A stretch of DNA of 64,000 nucleotides, from the NCBI GenBank assembly GCA_030704615.1, contig CM060732.1, positions 17,980,001 through 18,044,000 on the forward strand, in the 5' to 3' direction. This DNA comes from Takakia lepidozioides. Lineage: Eukaryota > Streptophyta > Takakiopsida > Takakiales > Takakiaceae. Positions within the stretch are counted from its first letter, which is position 1. Every line of letters begins with the position of its first letter. Of the stretch, positions 23,297-34,016 are shown piece after piece. The notes under the pieces are model-generated. The model ran no database searches and was not told where the DNA came from. It saw nothing but the letters and a program-made list of their open reading frames with translations. The position numbers and the translations under genes were made by a program.

Positions 23297-24802
23297 CTAC
23301 ACTTGATGCACCCTTACTTGCCTAGGTTCTCTCATAGCTGTCCTTCTGTTGTAGTAACAATTCTCAATAGAATGGTTATCCATTTTACAGATAGTACAAT
23401 GTTTCTCCTTCATGTGGCATTCAGTGGTGGTATGGCCTTCATTCTGGCACTTTGCACACCAAACACCCTTCCTCCAATCTGTTGCAGCCTCTGTGGCATA
23501 CTTCTTCAAGATTTCTTCTAATCTTTTCTCATAGTTATCCCTCTTCAACTTTTCCTTCCTCTTACTCTTCCTTTTCAACTCTTGCTCTTCTTCCTCATCT
23601 GACTCATCCTCAGAGTCCTCATCATCCCTTTTCTCTCTCCTGAGCATTCCCAATTGCTCAATTTTGTTTGCTGTTTCAAATGCCTCCTCCATTGTATTAT
23701 GGGGTAACATATCCACTTTCTTTTGCAACTCCGGTCTTAGTCCACTCACAAACCAAGTCTTCTGTAAACCTGGTGCTGGTACAGCAGCCAGCTTTTTCAT
23801 CATCAATTCCATCTTTTCCATATACTCCTCAACAGTTTCATGCTTCTTTTGCTTTAACTGTTGTAAACTTCCATATACTTCATCCTCAGTTTTACTTGTC
23901 CTGAACCTATTTCGGAATGCTGTATTCAAGCCATTCCAGGTTAGGAAATGATTATCAGGGAATCTTGCACACCATTCACTTGCTTTCTTTATAAGTGAAC
24001 AAGGAAACAGTCTCATCATGGCATCATCGCCATTCTCATTGTTCACAATACACATGTGCTCAAACTGGCTAATGTGTACATCAGGATCCCCTTTCCCTGA
24101 ATATATTGGAAAATGTGGTTTTGCCCGTGTTGGTTGTAACGCCATCTGTGGCCCTACCTTCTGTCCACTGACAGATGCTGGCCCCCTTGCTGGTGCTGGT
24201 CCTTGAGGACCTGTTGTAGTTGTGGTGGAACTTCCACCAAGTGCTGGCCCCTGAGCACTCCCTGCTACTGGCCCCACTATATTCACAGTATTCCCAACTC
24301 CAGTTGCACTACTTCCCACACTCCCTGTCCCCCTAGAGCAAGATCTAGGCTGCCCGCCTGATCCCCCTGAGCCGACACCTTCGTTGGCCTGTGATCCAAG
24401 TGCTCCACTTGATCCAGGTCCAACGGGTTGGGATGTCCTGGTTGTAGTCTCAACCTCAGCTATTGGGTCTACTTCTTCATACTCTTCCTCTTCCAATTTC
24501 TTCTCTCTGTTTTCATCCTCCAAGTTCTGCCCTTGGGTTTCTTCTTCACTCATGTAACTCAACTGCAATGGTGTTGGAGAGTCTGAACTCTCCGTTGGCT
24601 CTGCCACATCCTCTCCTCCTTGTTCGTCTTCCGTCTCAGAAACTGGAGTTCCTGCTTTTGGTGTTCCATGCCAACTCTTATCAAAGATTTCTGTCAAATC
24701 TTTTATCCAGGGATGTACCTCAGATCTTTCACCTCGTGGTTGATCTCCTTCCTGTACCAATTCCCTTAATCTTTCTTGCAAAAGAAAAAGAAGGAGTGAC
24801 AT
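23297..24802 (-). CDS. Gag of the Tat-like element
   Basis: A 501-residue frame from an ATG at 24802 to TAG at 23297-23299. The first half is low-complexity, acidic and Gly/Ser-rich. The retrotransposon gag core follows (FPIYSGKGDPDVHISQFE, MRLFPCSLIKKASEWCARFP, AFRNRFRTSKTEDEVYGSLQ, ETVEEYMEKMELMMKKL). A basic segment and two zinc knuckles (CAKCQNEGHTTTEC and CTICKMDNHSIENC) close it. Gag forms the particle and the knuckles bind RNA. The frame continues in register beyond the stop to a third knuckle and the protease, so the stop is probably a point mutation. Confidence 0.88.
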   Translation of the reverse strand: MSLLLFLLQERLRELVQEGDQPRGERSEVHPWIKDLTEIFDKSWHGTPKAGTPVSETEDEQGGEDVAEPTESSDSPTPLQLSYMSEEETQGQNLEDENREKKLEEEEYEEVDPIAEVETTTRTSQPVGPGSSGALGSQANEGVGSGGSGGQPRSCSRGTGSVGSSATGVGNTVNIVGPVAGSAQGPALGGSSTTTTTGPQGPAPARGPASVSGQKVGPQMALQPTRAKPHFPIYSGKGDPDVHISQFEHMCIVNNENGDDAMMRLFPCSLIKKASEWCARFPDNHFLTWNGLNTAFRNRFRTSKTEDEVYGSLQQLKQKKHETVEEYMEKMELMMKKLAAVPAPGLQKTWFVSGLRPELQKKVDMLPHNTMEEAFETANKIEQLGMLRREKRDDEDSEDESDEEEEQELKRKSKRKEKLKRDNYEKRLEEILKKYATEAATDWRKGVWCAKCQNEGHTTTECHMKEKHCTICKMDNHSIENCYYNRRTAMREPRQVRVHQV

Positions 24803-25562
24803 CCAACTCTAGTTCTTCCGGTATGGGTGATGTGCTCTCTGATCTTAGTGGTGTGAGAGTCCAGATGATTCCCCTATGTCTATTCCTCTCTTCCAAAGAT
24901 ATGGATAATTAGCTTTCAGATAACTTTCTCTTTTTGCTGAATATCTCTGGAGTCTAGCTTCTCTTTCATCACTCATGTCCCATGTCTTTCATTTCTTTAA
25001 TGTGACAATAACCAAAACTCTCTTCTGTAGTATCTCTCGTATATGCCTGGGTTTCTTTCAAGCTTCAATGCACCCTTGGCTATACTAGAAGTCTCCGTTA
25101 CCATATAACCATATGGCAAACAAGTCTGGAAAGCTATTCTTGGTGTGAGTTTGATCCACAGAATATCCTTTGGAATCCAATTCTTTACCAGTACAAGCTC
25201 CTCATGCATATGAGTATAAACATTCACCTTCCTTTCCTCCCAGCCTTCAAACTCTACTCGCTTAATGGATAGCAATGCTATCACATAAACCAGTGTTGGT
25301 AACCAACGTGCTCTTCCTCTACAGGCACCTGATAAATCTTTATCACTCCTTTCTCCAGACCCCACTCAGGGTCAGCATCATGCACTCTCTTAAGAATGTT
25401 TTCTTTACAACCGTCTGGCAATTCCAAGAACCTCTGAAAAAATTGTTTGGACAATCTTTCCTTCTCAGTTTCACAGGGAATTTGATTCACATCAAATTCT
25501 TTAATTCTCCAACCACCATGATCCCACCAGATGCCTGTCACATCTGGTTGTTCATGACCCAG

Positions 25563-25582
25563 TTCCCGAGTATGGTCGCCAA
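25563..25582 (-). promoter_or_regulatory. Primer-binding site of the Tat-like element
   Basis: Directly inside the 5' LTR, the minus strand reads TTTGGCGACCATACTCGGG. The TGGCG...GGG form resembles Athila/Tat primer-binding sites. The priming tRNA cannot be named with certainty. Confidence 0.55.
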
Positions 25583-25583
25583 A

Positions 25584-26598
25584 TGTCGGACGGCTTTACT
25601 CACCCATCCCTTCGCTATCCGAGGTGGAAACTCCAAGATAGAAGAGTTGGATATCTCTAAGCACTCAGCCCGCTCAGAACAATCAGTCATGACCTGCAAC
25701 TAGTGAATCATGGTTGTGCTTCTTATTTGTATTCCTTCTTGCCTTCATGTTATCAATTTACCCTTCCGTGTATACTGAAGCATCAGATTGCTTCAGTATC
25801 TACTAAGTTCCAATTAATCATGCATTCATTCCACAACTTCACTCATGTCTCTCTACACAGTGTGATTGTATCGAATAAGTATCAGATTATGATTTATCAG
25901 GTATCAGGCCAATGCCATGGTGACTCTAATCTGCCCTACAGTATCACTACAGCTTTGCATGTACAAGCATCTACTGTTCATCTCTCCTCCTTCTCCGTGC
26001 TCTCGTTCTTGCTCTCCGCCTGATCTCCTCTCATGCATGACCAAGAACCCCTCCCCGTGAAGTGCTCCCTTCCTGTTGCCGCTCTCCTTAATCTACCCCC
26101 AAGCTGTTATAACCACCTAACTAACTAACCGTCACCCCTGAAGTAACACGTTCCCCCTGCAGATGTCGTTCCCACACAGTCGTTCCCTGTTAATGATAAT
26201 TGTTCCCCATGTACTGTGACAGGCTGTGCCGAGCTGTGCCGAGCTGTGACTGGCTGTGTAAAGCTGTGTCGGGCTGTGACTGGCTGTGTTGGGCTGTGTC
26301 GGGCTGTGTACAGCTGTGCAAAGCTGTGGTGGCTGTGACTGGCTGTGACGGACTGTGTGAAGCTGTGCAAAACTGTGGCGGGCTGTGACTGGCTGTGACG
26401 GGCTGTGTGAAGCTGTGTGGAGCTGTGTCGGGCTGTGTACAGCTGTGCGAAGCTGTGTCGGGCTGTGTCGGGCTGTGTAACCCCCCTAAAGCCTGCTGCT
26501 GCCACCCCTAAGGCTCCTGTTGGTCTCAGTCTACGCAAAAATTAAGGGTACCCCACAGAACCCGTAAAAGCGTCTAAGTCCCAAGCAGCCCTCTAACA
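25584..26598 (-). repeat. 5' LTR of the Tat/Athila-like element
   Basis: This is the partner of 12942-13947, with the same termini (TGTCGGACGG ... CCCTCTAACA) and an internal minisatellite at about 26214-26480. The element's promoter should lie here in minus orientation. Confidence 0.9.
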
Positions 26599-27330
26599 GG
26601 GGCGGGCACACGACTTAGTCTGCACTGGAGATACCCTTAGTACAGAGAAATTGACCCTGTCCGGCCGATTGGAATCTCCATCCGACCCTGGAGGAGTGTT
26701 CAATTTCCTTTTGCATGATCCAAATCTTTCAAATGGGGGAGCCTGGATTGCAAAGGGGAGCCTTCAGTGCACCTGTTCAGAGCTCTGGCCATCTTCGATG
26801 GGTCTCCGGACCTACTCGCAGCCCTTAGCATCAACAAAGTTGTATCAGGGCCCTTGCCTTCGCCCCGTCCCATCAGAAAATTGCGGTACCTGGTTTGTTG
26901 TGTAAGTGCCCGCACCATGGCATCAGTAGTGGCCACATACAAGTCACGTCCTTCTTTGGTAGACTGCTGCATCCAGGCGTTGTGAACAGTCTCCGCCAAA
27001 TTACAGGATGGCATGTCGGCCAAGTTCTCCAAGGACATGTCCTGTAGGAGGCATTGCATGGAAATGTGAGGAACGAAAGGAAATGGAAGAGGTTCTACAA
27101 GTGACAATCCAACAACCCCAAATGAACAGGCATGATGCAAAGTGAAATTTGTGTTTCTGGGATTGAAGAGGCTTACCATCGTTATGAAAGCTCCCCACTG
27201 TCTGTACCTGAAGTGCCAGAAAACCAACCAGTCCTCCAACTCCTTCAGGTGGATACCAGTAGCAGCACCAGAGGAGAACCACCAAGCCCGGATTGCTTGG
27301 TAAGTGCTCTCAGCTTCTCCCATTGAGGTG
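26599..27330 (-). pseudogene. Mutator-like transposase fragment, upstream part of the split gene
   Basis: Minus-strand reading begins with YQAIRAWWFSSGAATG ... WLVFWHFRYRQWGAFITM. An intron of 135 bp follows (27042-27176, GTAAGC...CTACAG), then DMSLENLADMPSCNLAETVH and TDAMVRALTQQTRYRNFLMG, and it ends at the retrotransposon border with NTPPGSDGDSNRPDRVN. The intron sits at the same residue as the intron of the copy at 28089-31696. The catalytic region is upstream and absent. Together with 12676-12941 it is one gene split by the Tat-like insertion. Confidence 0.8.
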
Positions 27331-27338
27331 GCATTTTT

Positions 27339-27415
27339 GGAGGTTAGCTATTTCATGAGCATGAGCGGCATGAGCGGAGTAGTAAGACAATCGGTTTTCA
27401 TGAGCAGAAGTACAA
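27339..27415 (+). repeat. Left terminal repeat of the palindrome-rich DNA element, copy 1
   Basis: The sequence from GGAGGTTAGCTATTTCATGAGC through ATGAGCGGC repeats is shared almost base for base with 57026-57100. Its first bases are inverted at 63253-63281. I take it as the left end of the larger of two related elements. Confidence 0.65.
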
Positions 27416-27554
27416 ATTTCGAAAATAAAAAACAATAAAAAACAATAATTTAATGCAATGTGTCAGGAAAAATAAATATATTATTCGGCCCCTTGAAGGG
27501 AAAATTGTAGTTTTGACAGTTGTGCTCATGATATTTCGTCTTCCGCTCATGCCA

Positions 27555-27945
27555 ATTCCCAGCGACATGTGCAAATATGGCGCCGAATTTCGCGGTAATA
27601 GGGTCCGTAACCTGAAAAAACGGCGACGTATTTCGCGGTAATAGGTCTCTCTGGCGAAAAATGGTGCCAAATTCTGCGGCTATAGGTCCCCTCATGACAG
27701 TTAATTCGGCGCCATTTTTCCAGTGCATGTTCGGACTTAGCCAGTTTTCGGCGCAAAATAGGGAAATTCGGCGCCATTTTTCCAGACACGGTACCGGTGC
27801 ATGTTGGGACTTAGCCAGTTTTCGGCCCAAAAAAGAGAAATTCGGCGCCATTTTTCCAGACACGGTACCAGTGTATGATGGGACTTAGCCAGTTTTCGGC
27901 CCCAAAAAGAGAAATTCGGCGCCATTTTTCCAGAAATGGCCCCAC
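27555..27945. repeat. Subterminal repeats with TTCGGCGCCATTTTTCCAG
   Basis: Four or five units of about 60 bp carry AATTCGGCGCCATTTTTCCAG followed by CACGGTACCRGTGYATG-TGGGACTTAGCCAGTTTTCGG. They resemble the C-type arrays at 36.6-37.35 and 61.0-62.4 kb and lie just inside the left end. Copy 2 has a shorter version at 57255-57520. Confidence 0.75.
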
Positions 27946-28088
27946 AACTGCTTCTGTTGGATCTCAGTTTGAATGGAATATTGCCTCATTCCAGGAGTTT
28001 TGGGGTGCATTTCATTACACTGCAAAAAAAAGTCTGATACAACAAAATGCAATTGAAAATATCCATATGGAGGATTCCCTTTGCCCCA

Positions 28089-31000
28089 TCAATGATTTCT
28101 GGAATCCCTAAGGAGGAGTTTGTGCAGCTCGTTCACGCTCAACGCCGGTGCATGAATAAAGTCATCAATAGTCACGTTCATCCTCAACCTCTTCAGGTAA
28201 ATGTAATACAGATGCTTGCACGGATAATACTTCGAACCCTTCTTTGCTTCCATCAACGAGAAGTCCGTACAACTGCAAGTCGGCTCCACTCCAATCGTAA
28301 TTGTGTATACATCGTCGCGTACAACCGAGCCGGCCGTTGCCATCCGATACACACGCCCAAGGCCGGGTGGGGGTACGTCCACGGAGCTCTGAATAGTGCA
28401 AGCCATCCCAAGAGCATTGGCAATCCGAGTCTCATTCAACTTGTTGGGAGGGTGTCGTCTCTTCACTCTTCTGAATCGCATTGTGGGATGTGCAGAATTT
28501 TCCAATCCGTCTCTACTGGACCGAGCAGTCTGCGATGGCTGGGTCTGAGGAACCGGAAATGCGTGGGCCAGGATGTCTGTGCGTTGCACCATTCGAAATC
28601 CTGCTGCAGATAGAGCATCCGCCTCATTCTGAGAGAGGCTGCAACCCGGTGCAACAGGCCAGACGCCCGGAGGCTCCGGCATTCCCTGAATCCCGTACTT
28701 GGGCTTGCCAAATACATAGGTCATTATGTCGTGCCTACAGAACCAAAATGTCTGCGTTGTGGCGTGAGCAAATGTGGGAGTCAAAAATCTGTCGCTGAAA
28801 CAAGGTGCAGGTACAGCACCGTGTGGGTTCCTCCGAATCATCTCACCACAGTGTGCTCTCGTATCCACCCGGATGGCGCAGCACTTCCCTCGAAATGCCG
28901 GCAATGTCCTCGCAATTCTCCACTGTGACTCCGACACTCTTGTCTCCACAATGGGAATGTTGTACTGCTTTACTACAAATGGCTCGTTATGTTGCCGGGG
29001 CACGCGCCCTGTGCTCAAAGGAGATGGCGATCTTGAACGTGCAGGACTTGCGGTGCTCGACGAGACCTCCTCGGGCAACATCACCGGACCACGAGGGAGC
29101 GTGCGAATATTTTTGTCAGCTCGCCATGAATCCTCTTCTCGGCCAGGTGCCTCGTCAAGTCTTCGTCTCACTGGACGGGTATGAACATCTCCTTCCAAAT
29201 GTTGGCCTCTTCGCACCAATGGCGTGTCCCGAAGGCCCTCTCGCAAGGCCGCCGCCCACTTCCGAGGATTCTTCGATCTAGAGGCAGTCCGCATCAGCAT
29301 TTCCTGCCTGTCCGGCCCCAAGCCCCACTGTTTCCCTTTCAAGAACTCGTTGTACCTGCATTGCTGCATAATTGACCTCACAATGTCCTCCGTTGTGGCA
29401 GTGAGGATGTCCACCAGATGCACCGCAGAGGAGGCACGCCAGGAAGAGTGCACTGATTCGGCCATGTTTGTTGTGGGCATGTTGGTGTCGGAGTCGAGAC
29501 ACATTTCCTGCACAAGCACATGTTGAGGTTACAAGCAAGTTACAAATATGGCCAAGAATAATATTCAACGGGACGCGAATTCATGCAACTCACCTCCCGC
29601 ATATAGTCGCCGAACTGGAGGAAACGATAATGCCACCATGCTAGCCAACTGACCATTGCTCCCTCGTCTGATTTCCTTACAACACCTGACAATGTCCACC
29701 AAGCCCGTAGAAATGCAAACTGTGTCTCTGCATCATCCAAGGTGGGAGCGCGCTTCCACGCAAGGCACATGGAACGGTGCTCCTCTCTGAAATCTGGCGC
29801 CACGAGCCTGGTTGTGTACTGCGAAAGGCTCTGCAGAAAATGGAACCCACAAGATCTCTCCTTGCCTTCCATGGGAACATTGGGGTCTTGCCCGTACACC
29901 CTTCGGATGGCAGCCCAATTTGCTTGTGCGTTTCCCGCCATGAAACCACGGAAATTGGGAGGGGGCAATCCCGCCTTGGCCATCTGTTCGTTTATTCCCT
30001 GCCAAAGAAGCATCTCCGATTGTGTGTCATCTCCTTTCATCTCACAAATAGTAATTGTCATCAGCATCCTGCAGTGGGTGTCGTAGACATGTGCACCCAT
30101 TGTCACCCACTGGTGATTTGTAATTCGCTTGATATGGTCGAACATGACCCAACTGTTTGACAAGTCCCCACTCGTCATCCTGTCGACCAGTTCGACGCTG
30201 CTGCCAGGTCCACACGTGGACATTTTGAATACGAAACAACGATCTGCCTCAGTCCCTTGTCCTGGAAACCTACTTCCATGAATGTAGTCATATCCACATC
30301 GTCGCTTCACCTCCAGAATGGAGTGCATATCCGAGCCACGCCCAATTTTCTGTTTGCATGAGACAATGTGGTTTCGGACATTCGGTGAACATACGTGGGA
30401 CACCGACTCCAGCAATGCCTCCATTTCCTTCTCATCGAGAGGAACTCTATCGGAGCCGTCTTCCGACATAATTCCGGCCAATGCCATCTTATGGGCGGCT
30501 TGGAGCTGTATCTGTTTGGGTTTGGCACCCGGTCTCAACTTAACCTCCTCCTGAACGAGCTGCTCTGCCTCGTGGGCAGCCTCCCGCGAGTTCCCCCTCG
30601 CCAATTTGTGACAATGGGAACCAACGTGTATGCAAGCTCGGGTGAGGTCAGGGAAACGGTGCAACACATAGAACTGCTTGGCATTACAAACAGACATGCA
30701 GTGTGGTGGTTCTTTGCAATGCGCACACTTAAATGTGGAGTTCGGAACCTTCTCCTGAGCTCGAAATGGTTGATGAGTTGTGCCTGTCCAATCGGTCTCG
30801 TTCCTGTGACCTCTGGATTTAAAGTGGAAGCAAGTTGGGGAGAAACACCGCAACGCGCCCGCACAAACAACGTAGCGCACCCGCACACCATCGAGCATCT
30901 TCATGCTGGTGGTTTTGGTAACGCACCAAGGATGACCGTCGTGTTTTCTATCCATATCTGTCAACATTCCGGACGCCCTCCAGTAGTCCGCCCGAGGAGG

Positions 31001-31696
31001 GAACTCAAAGAAGATATTACCGTCGACGTCGGCGGGAAGGCATGTAACCGATTTAATTGCAAACTTGCTGTAGTCCAGCCCGGCCAGCTCCGACCGGTGT
31101 CCCTCCAGGTGAAGCCCTCGCAGAATTTCAAGAATAGATCGAACTGCGGTGCTCGTGCTGGGAATATGACTCCCTCCTCCACTGACGTCCATTGAGGACT
31201 TGCCTAATCTCCAAGACGACCTCAGAACTTCCATGACCTCGTCTGAGTTGGAAAGGTTGTGAACAACCCGGTTCTCGCTCGTCTTCATGGATGGGTTCGG
31301 CTCTGGATTTACTTCGTTGCGGACCTCTCTCTTTGAGGTAGCCACTCTCTGATTCGCGGATTGTTTCGTGGAAGGCGCCAGGATAGAAGGTGCATTTGGC
31401 GTGCAAATGAAGTCCCCAACAGCCCTGTATATGACGCTGTTCGATGGTGGAACTCGCCATTCCCTGCCATCGCTGAAATCATCGTGGAGCACAACAATAC
31501 TCTCAACAACAAGGCCGTTTGAGTCCTTCCTTTCCTCCTCCAAAAAAACCGACCCCGGTTTTAGGTGGTATCGAACGCACAGATATTTCTCCATCACCCG
31601 GCAGATGTCCCCTCTGCACGGAAATGAAGCTCTATGCTCGTGAGGAGGGCAGTACACTGAAGCGCTCGGGTTTTCCGCCATGGGAGATGTGCACAC
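28089..31696 (-). CDS. Mutator-like transposase with SWIM zinc finger (two exons)
   Basis: Exon 1 is 31696-29594 and exon 2 is 29507-28089, with an 86-bp GT-AG intron joining DYMRE to EMCLDSD. Exon 1 has an N-terminal region, a Cys/His-rich domain around HDGHPWC ... CVGALRCFSPTC-like spacing (GCM/WRKY-like by eye), and the DDE-type core (TMGAHVYD, FRGFMAGNAQANW, RSCGFHFLQSL). Exon 2 has NMAESVHSSW, a Ser/Pro/Arg-rich linker, FWFCRHD and a complete SWIM finger (CSCTDF ... PCKHLYYIYL). The family excises and inserts DNA via terminal repeats. FMAGNAQANW has Gly where relatives I recall have Asp, so this copy may be catalytically dead. It is the most complete of five related copies in the window. 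Confidence 0.82.
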
Positions 31697-31909
31697 AAGA
31701 CTGCCAGGATGGCGTGCGGGGAAGCTCCCTGGTAGAAGGGGGATGCAGCGATTGGAAGGAATGCGGTGCCGATTTGTCCGAGCGACGAAGTCTGATCCAA
31801 ATCCAGGGAGCCAACTATATCAAAAATCCACAGTCAGAATGTTAATGAACCTTGTCTCCGGAATGCGGCCCCTTGTCTTTGCGCAATAACTACCAACGGT
31901 ATGCAGTCA

Positions 31910-32910
31910 GAAAGTGGGGGGCCGTCCGGATGATGTCGGCTGAAGGGGAGAAGCCGACACCGTGCCGTCACATTACTACCCCCGAATGGAAATTCGGCAC
32001 CCAATATCCAACAGGGGCCGCACGGATGAAGTCGTCTGGGGCAGAGATGCCGGCACCTGTCCGACAGAGAACATCCCCCGGATGGAAATTCAGCGCCGAA
32101 TTTCCATTCGGATCCCCCCAAAGGATCCATCTGGCCCTCACATTACAACCCCCGGACGGAAATTCGGCACCGAATATACAACAGGGGAAGCCCAGATGAA
32201 GTCGCCTCGGGCGCGGAGGCCGGCGCGTGTGCGACAGAGAACATCCCCTGGATGGAGATTTGGCGCCGAATTTCCATCCGGGCCCCCCCAAAGGAAGTCG
32301 TGTCGGGGGGTCAGGCCGAAAACTGGCCGACATAAAAACCTCCCCAGATGGAAAAACGGCGCCGAATTTCCATCCGGGGCGGTTCGGATGCAGTCGGGGA
32401 GGGGGGAGAGGCCGGCACCTGGCCGTCACATCTCAACCCCCGGACGGAAATTCGGCACCGAATATCCAACAGTGGACGTCCGGATGAAGTCGCCTCAGGC
32501 GTAGAGGCCGGCACGTGTTCGACAGAGAGCATCCCCTGGATGGAGATTCGGCGCCGAATTTCCATCCGGGCCCCCCCAAAGGAAGTCGTGTCGGGGGGTC
32601 AGGCCGAAAACTGGCCGACTAAAAACCTCCCCAGATGACCGAATTTCCTTCCGGGGCCGTTCCAATGCAGTCGGGGAGGGGGGAGAGGCCGGCACCTGGC
32701 CGTCATATTTCAACCCCCGGACGGAAATTCGGCACCGAATATCCAACAGAGCGGCGGAGAGGCCGGCACCTCTCCGACAGAGACCATCCCCCGGATGGAA
32801 ATTCGGCGCCGAATTTCCATCGGGGCCCCCTCAAAGGAAGTCGTCAAAACCTCCCAGAATGGAAAAACGGCGCCGAATTTCCGTCCGAGGTTGTTCCGAT
32901 TTGCCTCTAG
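31910..32910. repeat. Palindromic array A, copy 1
   Basis: About ten units of roughly 100 bp each combine a near-perfect palindrome (GATGGAAATTCGGCGCCGAA and its mirror, GGCGCC centre) with GGCCGGCACCTGGCCGTCAC and CCTCCCCAGATGGAAAAACGG spacers. Matching units fill 58720-59890. Frames through the array are by-products of the repeat. Confidence 0.85.
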
Positions 32911-33004
32911 CAGTCAAGGATTCCAAGAAAAACGTGTCTACAAATGCACTTCAGCCACAAAACAAACAGTTTAGTTTGTTTTTCTCCGAAAAATCAATCG
33001 GACA

Positions 33005-33645
33005 CGCTCAGAATTACCTGCAGGAAGGTAATTCAGCGCTTCGAAATACCTGGCGAATGGAAATTCGGCGCCGAATATCCATACACCAGCGATCCGACTT
33101 ACCTGCTGGATGGAAATTCGGCGCCGGATTTCCATCCATCCGCCTCCGAATTACCTGCGTGAGGGAAATTTGGCGCGCCGCCCTACCTGCGCGGATGGAA
33201 ATCCGGCGCCGGATTTCCATCCATCCGCTTCGGAATTAAATGCGTGAGGGAAATTTGGCGCGCCGCTCTACCTGCGCGGATGGAAATCCGGCGCCGGATT
33301 TCCATTCATTACCTGCGTGAGGGAAATTTGGCGCGCCGCCCTACCTGCGCGGATGGAAATCCGGCGCCGGATTTCCATCCATCCGCTTCCGAATTACCTG
33401 CATGAGGGAAATTTGGCACGCCGCCCTACCTGCGTGGATGGAAATCCGGCGCCGGATTTCCATCCATCCGCTTCTGAATTACCTGCGTGAGGGAAATTTC
33501 GCGCGCCGCCCTACCTTGCATGATGGAAATTCGGCGCCGGATTTCCATCCTGCTGCGCTCCGAATTACCTGCAGGATGGAAATCCGGCGCCGGATTTCCA
33601 TCCTGCAGCGCTCCGAATTACCTCTACGTTGGAAATTCCGTGCCG
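33005..33645. repeat. Palindromic array B, copy 1
   Basis: Repeated 30-bp perfect palindromes of the form GGATGGAAATCCGGC mirrored (for example 33193-33222) alternate with TCCGAATTACCTGCGTGAGG and GAAATTTGGCGCGCCGCCCT. The counterpart is 60000-61015. Confidence 0.85.
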
Positions 33646-33649
33646 AGTT

Positions 33650-34010
33650 CCGTTGTTTTTCATCCGACATGGAGGGCTTCATCCGACATTTAATTGCGCA
33701 GTTGGGCAATAAATGTCCACCGCCGTCCGTTTTCATTCGGGCTGGCGGCACATGGCTTTCTGGATACGTACCCTAAATCTGATGCTAATCTTGGCTTAAC
33801 ATGCTATTCGAGGCATGTACCCTAAAAACGGAGATCTTTTTCCATTTTGGCTGGGACTTATGTCGCCTGAAGGAGAGACCTCACATCCAGACCGCGGCGG
33901 AAGTTGAAAGCTCTGTACTACGGACGACGGCCAATCTCTCGTATGGCCAAACTGAAGCTCCAGCAGGAGATTCCAGTGTCTTGCTCACAACCCGCGCCAA
34001 CTGAAGCCGA
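33650..34010. other. No recognisable gene
   Basis: The stretch between array B and the 3' end of the methyltransferase-type gene has short frames only. Confidence 0.4.
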
Positions 34011-34016
34011 CTACTC

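Larger units (their letters stand above)
12942..26598 (-). mobile_element. Tat/Athila-like Ty3/gypsy LTR retrotransposon
   Basis: The element is 13.66 kb with LTRs of about 1.0 kb at 12942-13947 and 25584-26598, each with TG...CA ends. It is flanked by near-identical 5-bp sites (GGGGT and GGGGC). In minus orientation the 5' LTR is followed by a primer-binding-like TGGCGACCATACTCGGG, similar in form to Athila/Tat sites, and the 3' LTR is preceded by the polypurine tract GAGAGGGGGAGGGC. Internal order is gag with zinc knuckles, aspartic protease, RT, RNase H, integrase, then a long extra frame. It carries several stops and at least two frameshifts, so this copy is not expected to be autonomous. 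Confidence 0.9.

Noticed and set aside
31962-33239. Several 100-180-codon frames through arrays A and B of copy 1
   Set aside because: Same reason: frames on both strands mirror each other because the DNA is palindromic.
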